Assembly: GCA_002104985.1 (NCBI GenBank)
Contig: MCGO01000031.1
Location: 403,638 to 467,637, forward strand
Origin: Rhizoclosmatium globosum
Lineage: Eukaryota > Chytridiomycota > Chytridiomycetes > Chytridiales > Chytriomycetaceae
DNA length: 64,000 nt
Reading direction: 5' to 3'
The position numbers and the translations under genes were made by a program. The notes under the pieces are model-generated. The model was given only the letters and a program-made list of their open reading frames with translations. It had not been told where the DNA came from and searched no databases. Shown here piece by piece: positions 42,046 to 52,124 of this stretch (the first letter of the stretch is position 1; each line of letters starts with the position of its first letter).

Positions 42046-43765
42046 CTATGTATCCACGTCACCCGCCAACGCAATGCGAACTTCTGTTGCATCCTTGTTG
42101 AACTCGACCATCAATTCCATTGGGCATTCGTCGTCTTTGTAATACTCCAACGCCACACTACCTTCAAAGATACCAAAAGTGTCGTTCTCCCAATGTTTTA
42201 AAGTCCCATGAAAATCGCCTTTGCGTTCTCCAGCCCCATTGATCCAAAACTTGAAGCGATTCTCATTGTCAGGACCATCAATCAACAAAGTACCATACGC
42301 TTCATTGACAAAAGAGCCTTGATAGCTTCCCAATGGTAAAGTAGGTGCCCCATTTTTGTCTCGTTTTTCAATTCGCTCATATCTCTCCTTAGCCAATGTT
42401 TCTGTACGTGTTACATTCTGGACCTTGATTTTCGCAAATCGTTCCTTGTCTTTCAAATTGAAAAGAATGAGATCACTTAGGTATTTTGACAACTGGGTAG
42501 GTGACACCGAGCTAGAATTGCAGAATACAACGATTCCAAGATTGTCATTGGGAAACAGATCGATAGCAGTCAGGAATCCTGGCATTCCACCACTGTGACA
42601 AACATTCATTTTTCCTTTGTATGAGCACAAAAGCCAGCCGAGACCATCTATATTGAATATAAGTTAGAGAATATCAAGATTTTCAACGGTTACTCACAAG
42701 TTCCCAGTTGAACGGGCGAATCCGAAACAGGCCTGAACAATAGAATGCGGTGTCATGATCATGTCAAATTGCTCTTTGGAAACAAGTTCCTTTCCGTCTG
42801 GGGTCTTTCCCTTGTTGAGAATCAGAGACAACCATTTGGCCACTGTAGATACAAACAGTTAGACGACAGCAAGTATTGAAAAAACTCACTGTCATTTACG
42901 CTCGATACCATCGAACCGTCACCCTCAGAAGCTTCCACACAACAATGTTCTTTATAACCAACCAAAACTTTGGACCCATCATTTCGAAGCTCATAGCCTC
43001 TCGCGTGATTTTCCATGTATTCTGACTGTTCCAAGTTTGTGATTGTTCGATCCATTCCAAGTGGCGTCAGAATACGGTCCTTGACCAAATCGTCCCAAGT
43101 AGAGCCATAGAGACGCCCCGCGATGGAACCAGCCAAATTGTACATATTGTTGTTGTACTGGTAAGCTTGACGAAATTGTTTGATGGTTGCAGGTACTTGA
43201 TTCTGGCATTCACCTCTTCAACAGAAGACCAAATGTTCATCATGTAGTCATGACGAGGCAAGCCAGTCCTGTGGCTCAACAAGTCAACCAAGTTGGCTTG
43301 AGCATTTGCAAATGGGTCTTGGAACTCAACGGGGCGAGAGAAGTCACTGGGGTTTCCCAATTTACCTTCTTTTCATCCACCAGCGTAGCGATTCCAAAGG
43401 CTGTGAATGCTTTTGTGGTGGATCCGATCTGGAAGAGAGTGTCTGGATTGACTGGATCCCCAGCGTCGTTTCTGTTTCCAAGCCAGCACTGTAAATCAGC
43501 TTCCCGTTGTGAACGACTCCGACGGCACAGCCTACAACATTGAAGTCTTGCGAAGAGATTCAATATCGTCGGTTACTTCGTTCCAGTTGAGGTTGCGAAG
43601 GTTCTCAGTTACAGAATCCGAAGTGTTGCTTTCGACAGAAGCCTCGGTTCGAGAGACAGTTGTTGAGGTCTCGCTACCGCTGGCAGTAGTTCTGGTAGTC
43701 GTGGTAGTTCCTGTATAAGGTGAGCACTCGTACTTTGGTAATACACGCTCACTTGTGGTGATCAT
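42046..43765 (-). CDS. Class C beta-lactamase-like serine hydrolase
   Basis: Reverse strand, several exons. FQIGSTTKAFTA carries the SxxK nucleophile motif, YNNNMYNLAGSIAGRLYG the Y-x-N motif, and NVCHSGGMPGF the H-S-G counterpart of K-T-G, so the penicillin-binding-protein/class C fold (PF00144) is clear. A C-terminal domain of about 120 residues (LGSYQGSFVNEAYGTL ... WENDTFGIFEGSVALEYY) resembles the extra beta domain of eukaryotic LACTB2/ESTERASE-like members. The N-terminus is Thr/Ser-rich (TTTTTRTTASGSETS). Frame breaks near 43545, 43480, 43330 and 43185 suggest missing bases or decay. Fungal members act as esterases or peptidases, not on beta-lactams necessarily. Confidence 0.7.
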
Positions 43766-43929
43766 TAGGAGCAAAGTTTTCTGTGGATAAGTACGCCACC
43801 TGCATTCAAAATTAAGCAATCAAAACAATCAAAAGAGAAATAGCCACAATAACAATGGGAAGCTTAAAATAAGAAGATATCAGGACAATATGCGGGAGCC
43901 TTTATTTTCAACTAAATCCAGACTAGTAG

Positions 43930-44130
43930 TGAACCCTTAAACACAATCCCATCCACATTTGGCTAATTAAACATTTATTGTCCTTGTAATATTCCAGCAC
44001 CACACTGGCTTCAAAGATCCCGAAAGTACCGTTCTCCCAATGTCCCAGTGTACCGTGAAAATAACCTTTACGTTCTCCAGATTGATCCAAAACTTGATGC
44101 GATTCTTATCGTCAGAGTCATCGATAATCA
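43930..44130 (-). pseudogene. Fragment of a second beta-lactamase-like gene
   Basis: Plus-strand text at 43985-44120 (TTGTAATATTCCAGCACCAC, CGTTCTCCCAATGTCCCAGT, GATCCAAAACTTGATGCGAT) matches 42138-42290 of the hydrolase gene, same orientation. Only the 3'-terminal part is left, cut just before bZIP 32. A remnant of a tandem duplicate. Confidence 0.75.
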
Positions 44131-44195
44131 AAGTGCTGATGCATCTATTTTTAGGGGTTTTCGACAGAGTGAATCACACCCCAAACTGTTTTGAA

Positions 44196-45928
44196 ATGGA
44201 CAGTGAAGGGTCCAAGGCAGGCCGTGGCCGAAAGCGGAAGGAGGCTGACGATGCATCAGAAGCAGCAGCCAGAGACAAACGACAAGCGAATCTTGAAGCG
44301 CAGCGAGCATTCCAGGTGAGGGTGTGATTGTGGCTGACACTCGATCGGTGTCCTTTTAACCCTATCTGATGTCTGATGTCTGATATTGATCTGATCACAG
44401 GCAAAGAAGAAGGAATACGTTGCCCAACTTGAGCAAGAAGTTGCAAGTTTGCGCGAGATCGTAGCTGGCCATGCATCATCATCATCTTCATCAGCCAAAC
44501 CAATCCTGAATCCAACATCGTTCGATTCAAACGACATTGACCAACTCAGGAAACTTGTTGTTGTTCTCAGTGCCGAAAATGCGTTGATGCGCCAGAGTTC
44601 GGTCCTTGTCGACTTTCATCCGAAGAACTTGGCTCCCGTTTCAGCTGCGGCAAAAGGGAAACAGGCGACTGCTTCGGATGGAAACGAGTGCGAAAAGTGT
44701 GCTGCCGAAAAGATCAGATCGTACGTATCACTGGGCCTCGTGAAGAGTCTTGAATCAAAAATAGCAGAACTGCAAAACGAACTGCAGGGGTACCGGATGG
44801 CTTCGCAATATCAACAAGGTGTATCGAATAGTAACGGGGATATGTTTGGACTGGATGGACTGTTTGGGTTTGCTTCATCCCAACTTGACATTACTGCTCT
44901 CCTGAATCAAACTACGCCGCTATTCCCACCCTCGAATACACCGCGCTTTGATAACCCATCCCCAAATGGAGGAAATTGGTTCGATTTGGTGGAACCATCA
45001 CACACTAGAAACTCTTCATCTCCTCAACCAAATCATCCAACCGTTTCACCAAAACAAGCTGTCAACAAACCGAGCTTTCAATCCGCAACAGATTTATACG
45101 GTCCTCCCGAATGTGAATTCGCTCGTATTGCTCTCAAGTCTATTCCATCCTTGGCAAACTGTCGCCATGTTGACGAACTCTTTGACGCGTTCATTCTGCA
45201 ATCGAATTCACGGGATAAAGAGCTGATTAAAAAGTATGGATTGAAAACGATGGGACTTCGAGGAAAGATTCTGGACGCCTGTTCAGTGATGGATCGACAG
45301 AAAGTGATTGAGCTGATTGTAATCTTCCTGGAAAGGAACAAAAACCATGTGGTACGATTTGATTAAGTTAATTTCAGTCAAGCTTATTAATTTTACTGCT
45401 TTAGCTGTACCGAAATTCAATGTTCGAAGAGGCTGCAAAGAGCTCCAACGGCGCATCATCTTCTTCAACTGCCAATGGAGGATCTGCATCGAATAATACA
45501 ATGAAAGTAGATATCCCTCAAGAATCCAAGCGATTCAGGAACGCGTTAGTGTCGATTCCTTCCTTGAGCACCATGGAAGCCAGTGCATTAGTCGATGAGC
45601 TTTGTCACGCAATATGGGTAAGACTTTTTGGACGATTTTAGCAGAAGTATTGAATCAATGTTATTAGAGCCGAAACGTGCGAGGGCAAGGGAAAGAAAAG
45701 CTTCTCAAAATCTTCACAATAGGCAAGAAGCTAGAAAAGCTTTGCGTAAGTGTTCAAGATCGGACAAAGGTAAGGATTTGATTTCTGAGGTTCACTGTTT
45801 CTACAAAATTAAATTGCTTTTCTCTTCAGTATTCGCTCGTGAATGAAACTTTCCGAGAAGCAAACAAGAAACGCATGGACGAGTTGTTTGAGGAAGTGGA
45901 AGCAGAGGAGCAAAATCAGTCCCAATAA
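44196..45928 (+). CDS. bZIP 32: Gln for conserved Arg, two-repeat domain
   Basis: Exons 44196-44315, 44401-45351, 45405-45617, 45668-45769 and 45830-45928 (494 aa, no frame problem). AGRGRKRKE precedes ANLEAQRAFQ|AKKKEY: the signature NxxAQxxFR has Gln in place of Arg, as in bZIP 25. Zipper VAQLEQEVASLREIV, CEKC with a second coil (LESKIAELQNELQ), GNWFDL, DLYGPPECEFARIALKSIPSL (repeat 1), ILDACSVMDRQKVIELIVIF, then repeat 2 (FRNALVSIPSLSTMEASALVDEL) and an acidic end (EEVEAEEQ). The linker is Ser/Pro/Asn-rich. One of the complete templates for the family. Confidence 0.88.
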
Positions 45929-46135
45929 ATCGGTCATGATTATACGTCAACCCAAACAAGGTTTTTTGGATACACAAGCAAGATAAACTATGACAAGCTC
46001 TTTGTTTTATCTAATTTTATGCCGTTGAATCTCCCAGTGATGATGAGGGGCGTTCCAGACTGTTTGTTAGGAAAATTTCGGAGGTTTGAGGGCACGACAA
46101 GCCTGCCACTAGAAAAAAGCAAAAAAAAAAACGTC

Positions 46136-47528
46136 ATGTTCGGCCCAGCTACCATCATTTCTGCTGCCTTCGCCTTGAGCGTCGCTGCTCAGGCCCCAAC
46201 CACCAACTTACAAGGCTGTGTTACCAAGTACGATGCCTCTGTTGACTACTTCCCTGAGAAGATCGACTCTGGTAAGCATTCACCTAAATATGCATAATCA
46301 TCTAACCCCACGCTATGTAGCCAACTTGACCAACTTGGCATACACCTACAACAAGAGCTACAAAACCATTGTGAACTCTTTCTCCAACGAAACCGTTGTT
46401 CTCTACCAGTGTGGAACCCCAAAACCTGATGTTCCAGGGGCTGCACAAATTATCTCTGTTCCAATCCAGAACTTGACGACTGCTTCTACCACAATTGTCA
46501 CCTACTTGGAGCTTTTGGGCAAGCGTAACGCCATCAAGCACACCACCAGTGGAACTCTCGGCTATATTTCTTCTCCATGTGTTCAACAACTCGTCGCTAC
46601 CGATGCCAGCTCCATCATCGAAGTTGACGCCAAGAACAAGACTCACGCTCTGGAGCAAATCGCGTCCACCAACGTCTTCTTCCACTACTTGACTTCAATT
46701 GCTGTCAACACCACCAATGCAGTCAACTTCCCAGCTTCTGCTGATCCAGGAGTCAAGGGCCGCGGCGAGTGGGTTGGATTCTTGGGTGCCTTCTTTAACC
46801 TTGAAGGAAAGGCCAACCAGATTTCTACTGCTCTTGCAACCAACTACGCTCAGCTTGCTGCTGCTGCCAATGCGACCTCAACTAGACCGGTTGTTGCGTG
46901 GGTTGAGTACCAGAAGAGCTACGGCCCACAGTACCCAGAGGGCTGGAAGATCAACTACAAGGCTTACCAAACTGATTTCACCAAGGCTGCGGGAGCTATT
47001 CCATACCTTCCAGCTACCACTGAAGGAACCATGTCTGTCACTGGAACCAAGACTTTCACCACAACATACAGCTACAACTCCTCCGCTGCTTTCATCGCCG
47101 CGCTCGCCCCAGTCGACATTGTTATTGACTTGTCCTTTGCCAACGTCAACTCTTCCGACTTCTCCACTTCTTTCGCGATTCAATCTGCGTCCCCAGTCAA
47201 GTTCTTCAACTCCAAGCAAGTGTTCATGTTCAACAAGCAGATTTCTGGTGGAAATGGTGGAAACCAGTTCTTTGAGGCTGCTACTGTTTTGCAGAATGTT
47301 GTTCTTGCGGACTTGATTTCTGTTACTCACCCTGAGGTTGTGGGGTCTTCATACACTCCACGATTCTTGAGAAACGCGTTCAAGGACCAGCAGAGTGTTC
47401 AGACTGCTAAGGAGTGCAAGGATGTTGCTGCTGCTGAAGTTGTTCCTATTATTCAGGTTGTGAAGGCGTCTAGTGCTCAAAAGGTTGCGACAGTCTTTGC
47501 TCTTGCTTTGGTTGCTGCTCTTTTGTAA
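46136..47528 (+). CDS. Secreted periplasmic-binding-protein-like, GPI-type end
   Basis: Exons 46136-46271 and 46321-47528 (447 aa). An N-terminal signal peptide (MFGPATIISAAFALSVAAQA) and a hydrophobic C-terminus (VATVFALALVAALL) after Ser/Ala point to a GPI-anchored cell-surface protein; many N-x-S/T sites are present. GRGEWVGFLGAFFNLEGKAN and VDIVIDLSF are consistent with a bilobed type III substrate-binding fold (Peripla_BP_2: iron-siderophore or cobalamin), which some fungi encode as secreted proteins. The ligand is unknown. Codon use is strongly biased to C-ending codons (AAC, TTC, GTC), unlike neighbours, suggesting high expression. No frame problems. Confidence 0.7.
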
Positions 47529-47695
47529 TGATTTGATTATTATTCTGCAGCCATTAAGAATTAATATAATAAAACGATATTTTCGTTTCACGTTTATTTT
47601 AAACATATCCGTGCCGTTTATTTCAAAGCAGTCAAATTGTCGGAGGGATAAGGAAGGTTGTTCAACTTGTCGCCGAGGAACCGGAATCACAAAAG

Positions 47696-49074
47696 ATGTC
47701 AGAAGCAGCGAGCATCACGAGCGACGGAAGCGACTCTGAGTTTCCAAACAGACGATATGCTCGCTCGTACAATCCAGAAAGCAATCGAGGCAGGCGGAAA
47801 GTGACAGTTCCACCTCAATCCATTCGAGCTGGACAGAATCGGTATGCTCCCATGTCAATCCCACCGATTACTAATGCGAACAATTAGTGACGCCCAACGA
47901 GCCTTCAGAGCACGAAAGCAAGCTTATGTCGATGGCTTGAAAGACAAGGTTCCTTCCAGCTTTTGTATCAGTAATCTAGAACATTGTCAACAGGTCCAAG
48001 AACTCACCGCTCTCCTTGCCGATAACGCTCTATATCTCGAATGTGAAAGGCTGAAACAACGTGTTGCTTCTTTGGAAGCCGAGAAAGCTTCACTTCCCTC
48101 GCAATCTCAATCTCCAGACATCCACGTCATCAACTGCTCAACTTGCATCGCAGAACAGTTCAAATCATCTGTATTGCATAGTCAGCTAAATCAGATGGAA
48201 TCTCGGCTTTCTTCGTTGTCGAATGAGAACCAGTCTCTCAAGCAACAGCTCGCAGTTTCAAGCGTTTCACCGAATTTTGGACTTTCTTCTTATCCTGGCA
48301 CGACTTATTCTGTCAATGAATGGCTGGCTGTTTTACAGGGCGGAGAGGAATCTGGCTTGAAATCTGCGAATGACCTTTACGGTCCCGTGGAATTGGATTC
48401 TGCGCGAATCGCTCTTCAAAGCGTTAAATCGTTGCATGGAAACGGCGTTGCAGATCAATTCCTGGATGTCATTGATGTGAGAGTTGATTCTATGTTTCTG
48501 TGAAATAATATCTACTCGATAGGCCCAATCCAAGACAACGAGTCCACAAACAATCAGAAGGCTTCAAGTTAAACTCTCGATTTGTGCACAAACAGCGTTA
48601 TCACTTTGCACGATTGTGGATCGTCAAAAGTGTATCGAAATTTACGCAAACCTGTTTATACGGAACCGTCTGCAGCTGGTAAGCACAATATTCTACCAAT
48701 TGTTATTAAATAGAATTCGGCAGAATCATATCATCGCGATATCGCAGTTAAACCTACCAAATTGGCCAAAACCGTCAATCGCAACAACACTCCCACCTGC
48801 AGCTGCGCGATTCAAAGAAACACTGTCTTCAATTAAATCATTTGAGGGAGCAGCCATCTTAATCGACGAGTATTGCGGATTACTGTGGAGTCCCGATGAT
48901 TCTTACAAAGCAATATTTGTGAGCCTTGTCGCTGTGCACCAAAAGCTCTGTCAGTTGATTCAAAGCACAGAGGACATGGAAAAATATATCATGGCGTTTG
49001 AGATTGTGAAAGTGAATGCGAAAGAGCGTGTGGACTTGTTGGTGGAGAGTTTCACTCAATTGGACATGCAATGA
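47696..49074 (+). CDS. bZIP 34: canonical AP-1/Yap-like, two-repeat domain
   Basis: Exons 47696-47841, 47888-47948, 47994-48476, 48523-48678 and 48724-49074 (398 aa, no frame problem). The basic region QNR|DAQRAFRARK is canonical; the intron splits the Arg codon of QNR. Exon 2 is a 61-bp exon coding the rest of the basic region and the start of the zipper. CSTC and the second coil (QLNQMESRLSSL), NEWLAV, DLYGPVELDSARIALQSVKSL (repeat 1), the 156-bp exon with CTIVDRQKCIEIYANLF, then repeat 2 (FKETLSSIKSFEGAAILIDEY) and MAFEIVKVNAKERV. The acceptor at 48723 is chosen over an AG at 48714 because it keeps the frame. Convergent with the F-box/LRR gene, 48 bases apart. Confidence 0.85.
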
Positions 49075-49122
49075 ACATCCCTTACGTTCATATCAAATAT
49101 ATTATTATGGGACATATAATTC

Positions 49123-50025
49123 TTAAATCAAATAATTTCCAGCAAAACTCCACGACTGCAGCCTCCGTAACCAAGCCGGGAATTCCCTTGGCATTCTCCC
49201 ACTCAAACAGTTATCGTTCAAGTAGAGAATACTCAAGTGCTCAAGGGCTTCCAACTCAGACCACGGTAGATTACCTCGGAGGGAGTTATTAGCCAAGCCG
49301 ATATACTGAATCCTATGTAATGACCCGATCCCGCGAATGCATCCGCACAACTGGTTGTTGTTTAGTCCAAGGTTGATGAGCTTCTTCAAGGCAAAAATTT
49401 CAGGAGGAATAGGCCCATCGAGTCGGTTGTTGTTGAGTGCAAGGTGCCACAATTCTGTACACTGTCCAAGTTGTGTAGGGATGCTTCCAGAGATATTGTT
49501 GTCATCCAAGGCAAGCATCTTCAAGTGGCGCAGGTTTCCAATGTCGCTGGGAATAGATCCGTGCAATTTGTTGTGGGATAGATTCAAGAAGGATAGATTG
49601 CTGAGGTTGCAAAGTTCGAGAGGAATCGTTCCCTGGAGGCAGTTACGATCCAGATGGAGAGATGTCAGTGTGGCGCAAAACTTCAGTGCTCGAGGAACTA
49701 CGCCTTGTACGCTTCTTGCACTTATTTTGAGGTTATGTGTAGCATTGAGGCGGAGTTTGCAGTAGACTGACTGATATGGTTCAGGCCATCTCCAAAACTC
49801 TATGTCTAAGTCAGTTGGCTCGTCAACGCTTCGTATCGACAGTGGCAAGAAGTTAACAAGATTCAATCTCGCAAACTGCTTTGATGAGAGATAACGGTGT
49901 ATACAACGGCATAAACGCTTGTAAGACAAGGCCTGAGAGGGGTGAATGAAGCTGAAGATGAGTTGAATGACTTCAGGGCACACTTTGGCCTGGAAGAAAG
50001 ACGGCGCCATGGAACAAGATGGCAT
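49123..50025 (-). CDS. F-box-like protein with plant-type LRRs
   Basis: Reverse-strand single exon, 300 aa from ATG 50023-50025. CPEVIQLIFSFIHPSQALSYKRLC has the F-box pattern; FWRWPEPYQSVYCKLRLN is the shared spacer. Six to seven LRRs follow (LCNLSNLSFLNLSHNKLHGSIPSDIG and similar), of the LxGxIP subtype. The second-last repeats are irregular (RGIGSLHRIQYIGLANNSLRG). No signal peptide or transmembrane helix. Presumed intracellular ubiquitin-ligase adaptor (inference). Shorter than the 480-aa relative at 33.6 kb. Confidence 0.85.
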   Translation of the reverse strand: MPSCSMAPSFFQAKVCPEVIQLIFSFIHPSQALSYKRLCRCIHRYLSSKQFARLNLVNFLPLSIRSVDEPTDLDIEFWRWPEPYQSVYCKLRLNATHNLKISARSVQGVVPRALKFCATLTSLHLDRNCLQGTIPLELCNLSNLSFLNLSHNKLHGSIPSDIGNLRHLKMLALDDNNISGSIPTQLGQCTELWHLALNNNRLDGPIPPEIFALKKLINLGLNNNQLCGCIRGIGSLHRIQYIGLANNSLRGNLPWSELEALEHLSILYLNDNCLSGRMPREFPAWLRRLQSWSFAGNYLI

Positions 50026-50259
50026 AAAAGATTTCTAGAGGGTTTTGCGATCACAGCGTCGGCTTTCTTTTTGATGGCGAGTTGGTGCGCGTATCAGAAT
50101 TTTTCTGCACCTTTTCGGCCCGGTGCGCGGATGCGCGATTTGGCTTTTAAGGAACTTGAATCATAACAAAAGATGGATGTATATTTATATTCAGCATGAT
50201 ATGATACAGGAACAACTAACACCACCACCCTTAAATTTAGACACAATGCATATGTCACG

Positions 50260-50664
50260 TCACCCCTCCTCAGCTTCCTCTTGCAACTTCAGCTTTCCAA
50301 AACAGCTACTGCTACGCTTTGAAAGCAGTCCAAGATCTCGTCGCATTGTATCATCTGGATCAAAAGTGAGTTGAGCGAGGCTTGCCAAAACATGGAGTGG
50401 CTCACAGTCAACGGGATCCAATGTTGCTTGCTTTTGCCGCCTCCGATCTTCTGTGATTCTTTCGTTCCAAAGAGCTTTCTCAAGGGTGAGGTTCTCGAAG
50501 TAGGATATCTTCGCCACATCCGCTTTTGATGGGTTCTCCTTATCAAGAAGCATCCAGTATTCTTCCTTCATGGATTCAATGCGAATGTCCAACTCATCGA
50601 CTTTTCTCTCGGCGTGGGTGCGAGAATCGGTTGTTGATGGCTGAGCTGAGGAGTGACTTGACAT
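50260..50664 (-). CDS. Small coiled-coil hypothetical protein
   Basis: Reverse-strand ORF of 134 aa from ATG 50662-50664. A Ser/Thr-rich start, then Glu/Lys/Arg-rich helices (ERKVDELDIRIESMKEEYWMLL; ENLTLEKALWNERITEDRRRQK), and an acidic end (KLKLQEEAEEG). Reads like a real protein with amphipathic helices, but I recognise no family. An internal protein-protein partner is possible; nothing in the context tells. Confidence 0.55.
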   Translation of the reverse strand: MSSHSSAQPSTTDSRTHAERKVDELDIRIESMKEEYWMLLDKENPSKADVAKISYFENLTLEKALWNERITEDRRRQKQATLDPVDCEPLHVLASLAQLTFDPDDTMRRDLGLLSKRSSSCFGKLKLQEEAEEG

Positions 50665-51031
50665 CTTCCTTGTTTTACGGAAAGATTAATCAACCGAACC
50701 AAAATGCGAAAAAGAACTATACTCTATGGTTGCTTTAAGCTGTCAACCGTGAATCAGTGACCATGCAGCAACATCCGTAACGTAAACAACATCATGATTC
50801 CAGCTATCATTTGGCCTTGAAAGCTATACAGCCAGGCCCAGTCCATCGACGGTTTCAGTGATGAGCGCCGTGAAGCGAGCCAAAAAATGCGTTCAGATGG
50901 TGATGTCATTTAAAAAGAGACTCTAAGAATTCTGTATTTTGCGGAACCCGTGTCAGTATCGCATGAACAGTTCTGCGTTATTTATTCAAATTAATGAATT
51001 TATAAGAATGCATATTGCTATAAATTTAGAC

Positions 51032-51796
51032 TTATGCAGAGGCTATCGTTGTGAAATAGAAACTGCTTCCCACAGCAAGCAAAACCGCAAATCCCCCAAT
51101 AATAACAGACGAACTAATCCAACCAAAAAATCTTGAAGGCTTTCCCGAGAGCGTCGAATCAGCGTCCTTGCCAACGAACCTCTGCTCATCGTTCAGATAG
51201 TACATGGCGAAGAAATCATTCTGGATCCAAAGAAGCTTGGAGAAAGCAGCAAGTACTTTCGCACGTTGGGCAGTGTTCTCAGGGCCCTGGAGTTCTGGAA
51301 GCGCATCAACAGTCTCAACCAAGAACCCATGCAACCAGCCAAACAAAGCGTTCACGTGGATGTATTCAACGTTGATCTTGGAAGCTTTTCCAGGCGTGTT
51401 TGTATGCATGCGACCCACTCTGTCCAAGTAAGCCACGAACTTGGCGTCATATTCGGCGGTGACCAGCTTAACCAAATATTTCGCGAGGAAATCTTTGCGG
51501 TACTTGATCTGTTCGTCGTTTGTGGTAAGCTCTGCGGCGTTGGCGGCGGTTTGGCCTTGGAATCCGTGGCCTCTTTGGAGAAAGACTTCTTTTGTGAGGT
51601 TGAAGGAGAAGAGTTGGTCGTAGACTGCGTCGACGATTACTGGAACCAGTGGAGCGATTAAAGGGGCTGCGCTCTTGACGGCTGCAATGTCGGAGTCGTT
51701 AAAGCCGATGAAATCGGACACGTATTGGTAGCGGTACATGACATCGGTGTAGAGACGGTTACGATCGATTACTGCAATGGAAGTAGCTGGAGCCAT
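51032..51796 (-). CDS. Protoglobin / globin-sensor protein with C-terminal membrane anchor
   Basis: Reverse-strand single exon, 254 aa from ATG 51794-51796. RYQYVSDFIGFNDSDIAAV, VIVDAVYDQLFSFNLTKEVFLQRGHGFQG, IKYRKDFLAKYLVKL, YLDRVGRMHT and NVEYIHVNALFGWLHGFL are the blocks of the protoglobin (PF11563) family; the His of GRMHT is the likely proximal haem ligand. Residues about 225-248 (WISSSVIIGGFAVLLAVGSSFYF) form one membrane helix at the very C-terminus, a tail anchor. The family binds O2, NO or CO and in bacteria is often linked to signalling outputs; here there is no output domain. Probable membrane-localised gas sensor or NO-detoxifying protein (inference). Confidence 0.88.
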   Translation of the reverse strand: MAPATSIAVIDRNRLYTDVMYRYQYVSDFIGFNDSDIAAVKSAAPLIAPLVPVIVDAVYDQLFSFNLTKEVFLQRGHGFQGQTAANAAELTTNDEQIKYRKDFLAKYLVKLVTAEYDAKFVAYLDRVGRMHTNTPGKASKINVEYIHVNALFGWLHGFLVETVDALPELQGPENTAQRAKVLAAFSKLLWIQNDFFAMYYLNDEQRFVGKDADSTLSGKPSRFFGWISSSVIIGGFAVLLAVGSSFYFTTIASA

Positions 51797-52124
51797 TTTG
51801 TTGGTTATTTTTCAGGACAAAAATATGAGTGCAGTTTCAGTTATGTGTTGTTTTTGAGATTAGTGGTTTGTGGCTGGGATGATATCGTTCGAATTTGGGG
51901 GCTGCATTTGATATTGATGACAAACAGAAGACAAGCGTCTAAACAATGACAATAACTTGGACCCCTTAGAGTTTTGAACTTATTCAAATAAGCACTTTTG
52001 GAAGCGTCTCTGTGATTGAGTTGGTGGACGAGACGTTTGTCTCAGACTTTCATCTCCACTTCAAATCCATAAACAAAAAAAAAAATGAATAGATCATAAA
52101 TACATACTTTATTAACGATGAAGA
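51797..52124. other. Intergenic, promoter of protoglobin and 3' side of PHAF1 homologue
   Basis: About 330 bases with no gene seen. An A-run (52072-52084) lies near the 3' end of the PHAF1 gene. Confidence 0.4.

Noticed and set aside
46302..47330. Long antisense and shifted frames over the binding-protein-like gene
   Set aside because: They result from the strong third-position bias of the real gene; no motif in them.
51133..51661. Plus-strand frames of 80-131 codons
   Set aside because: Antisense to the clearly conserved protoglobin.
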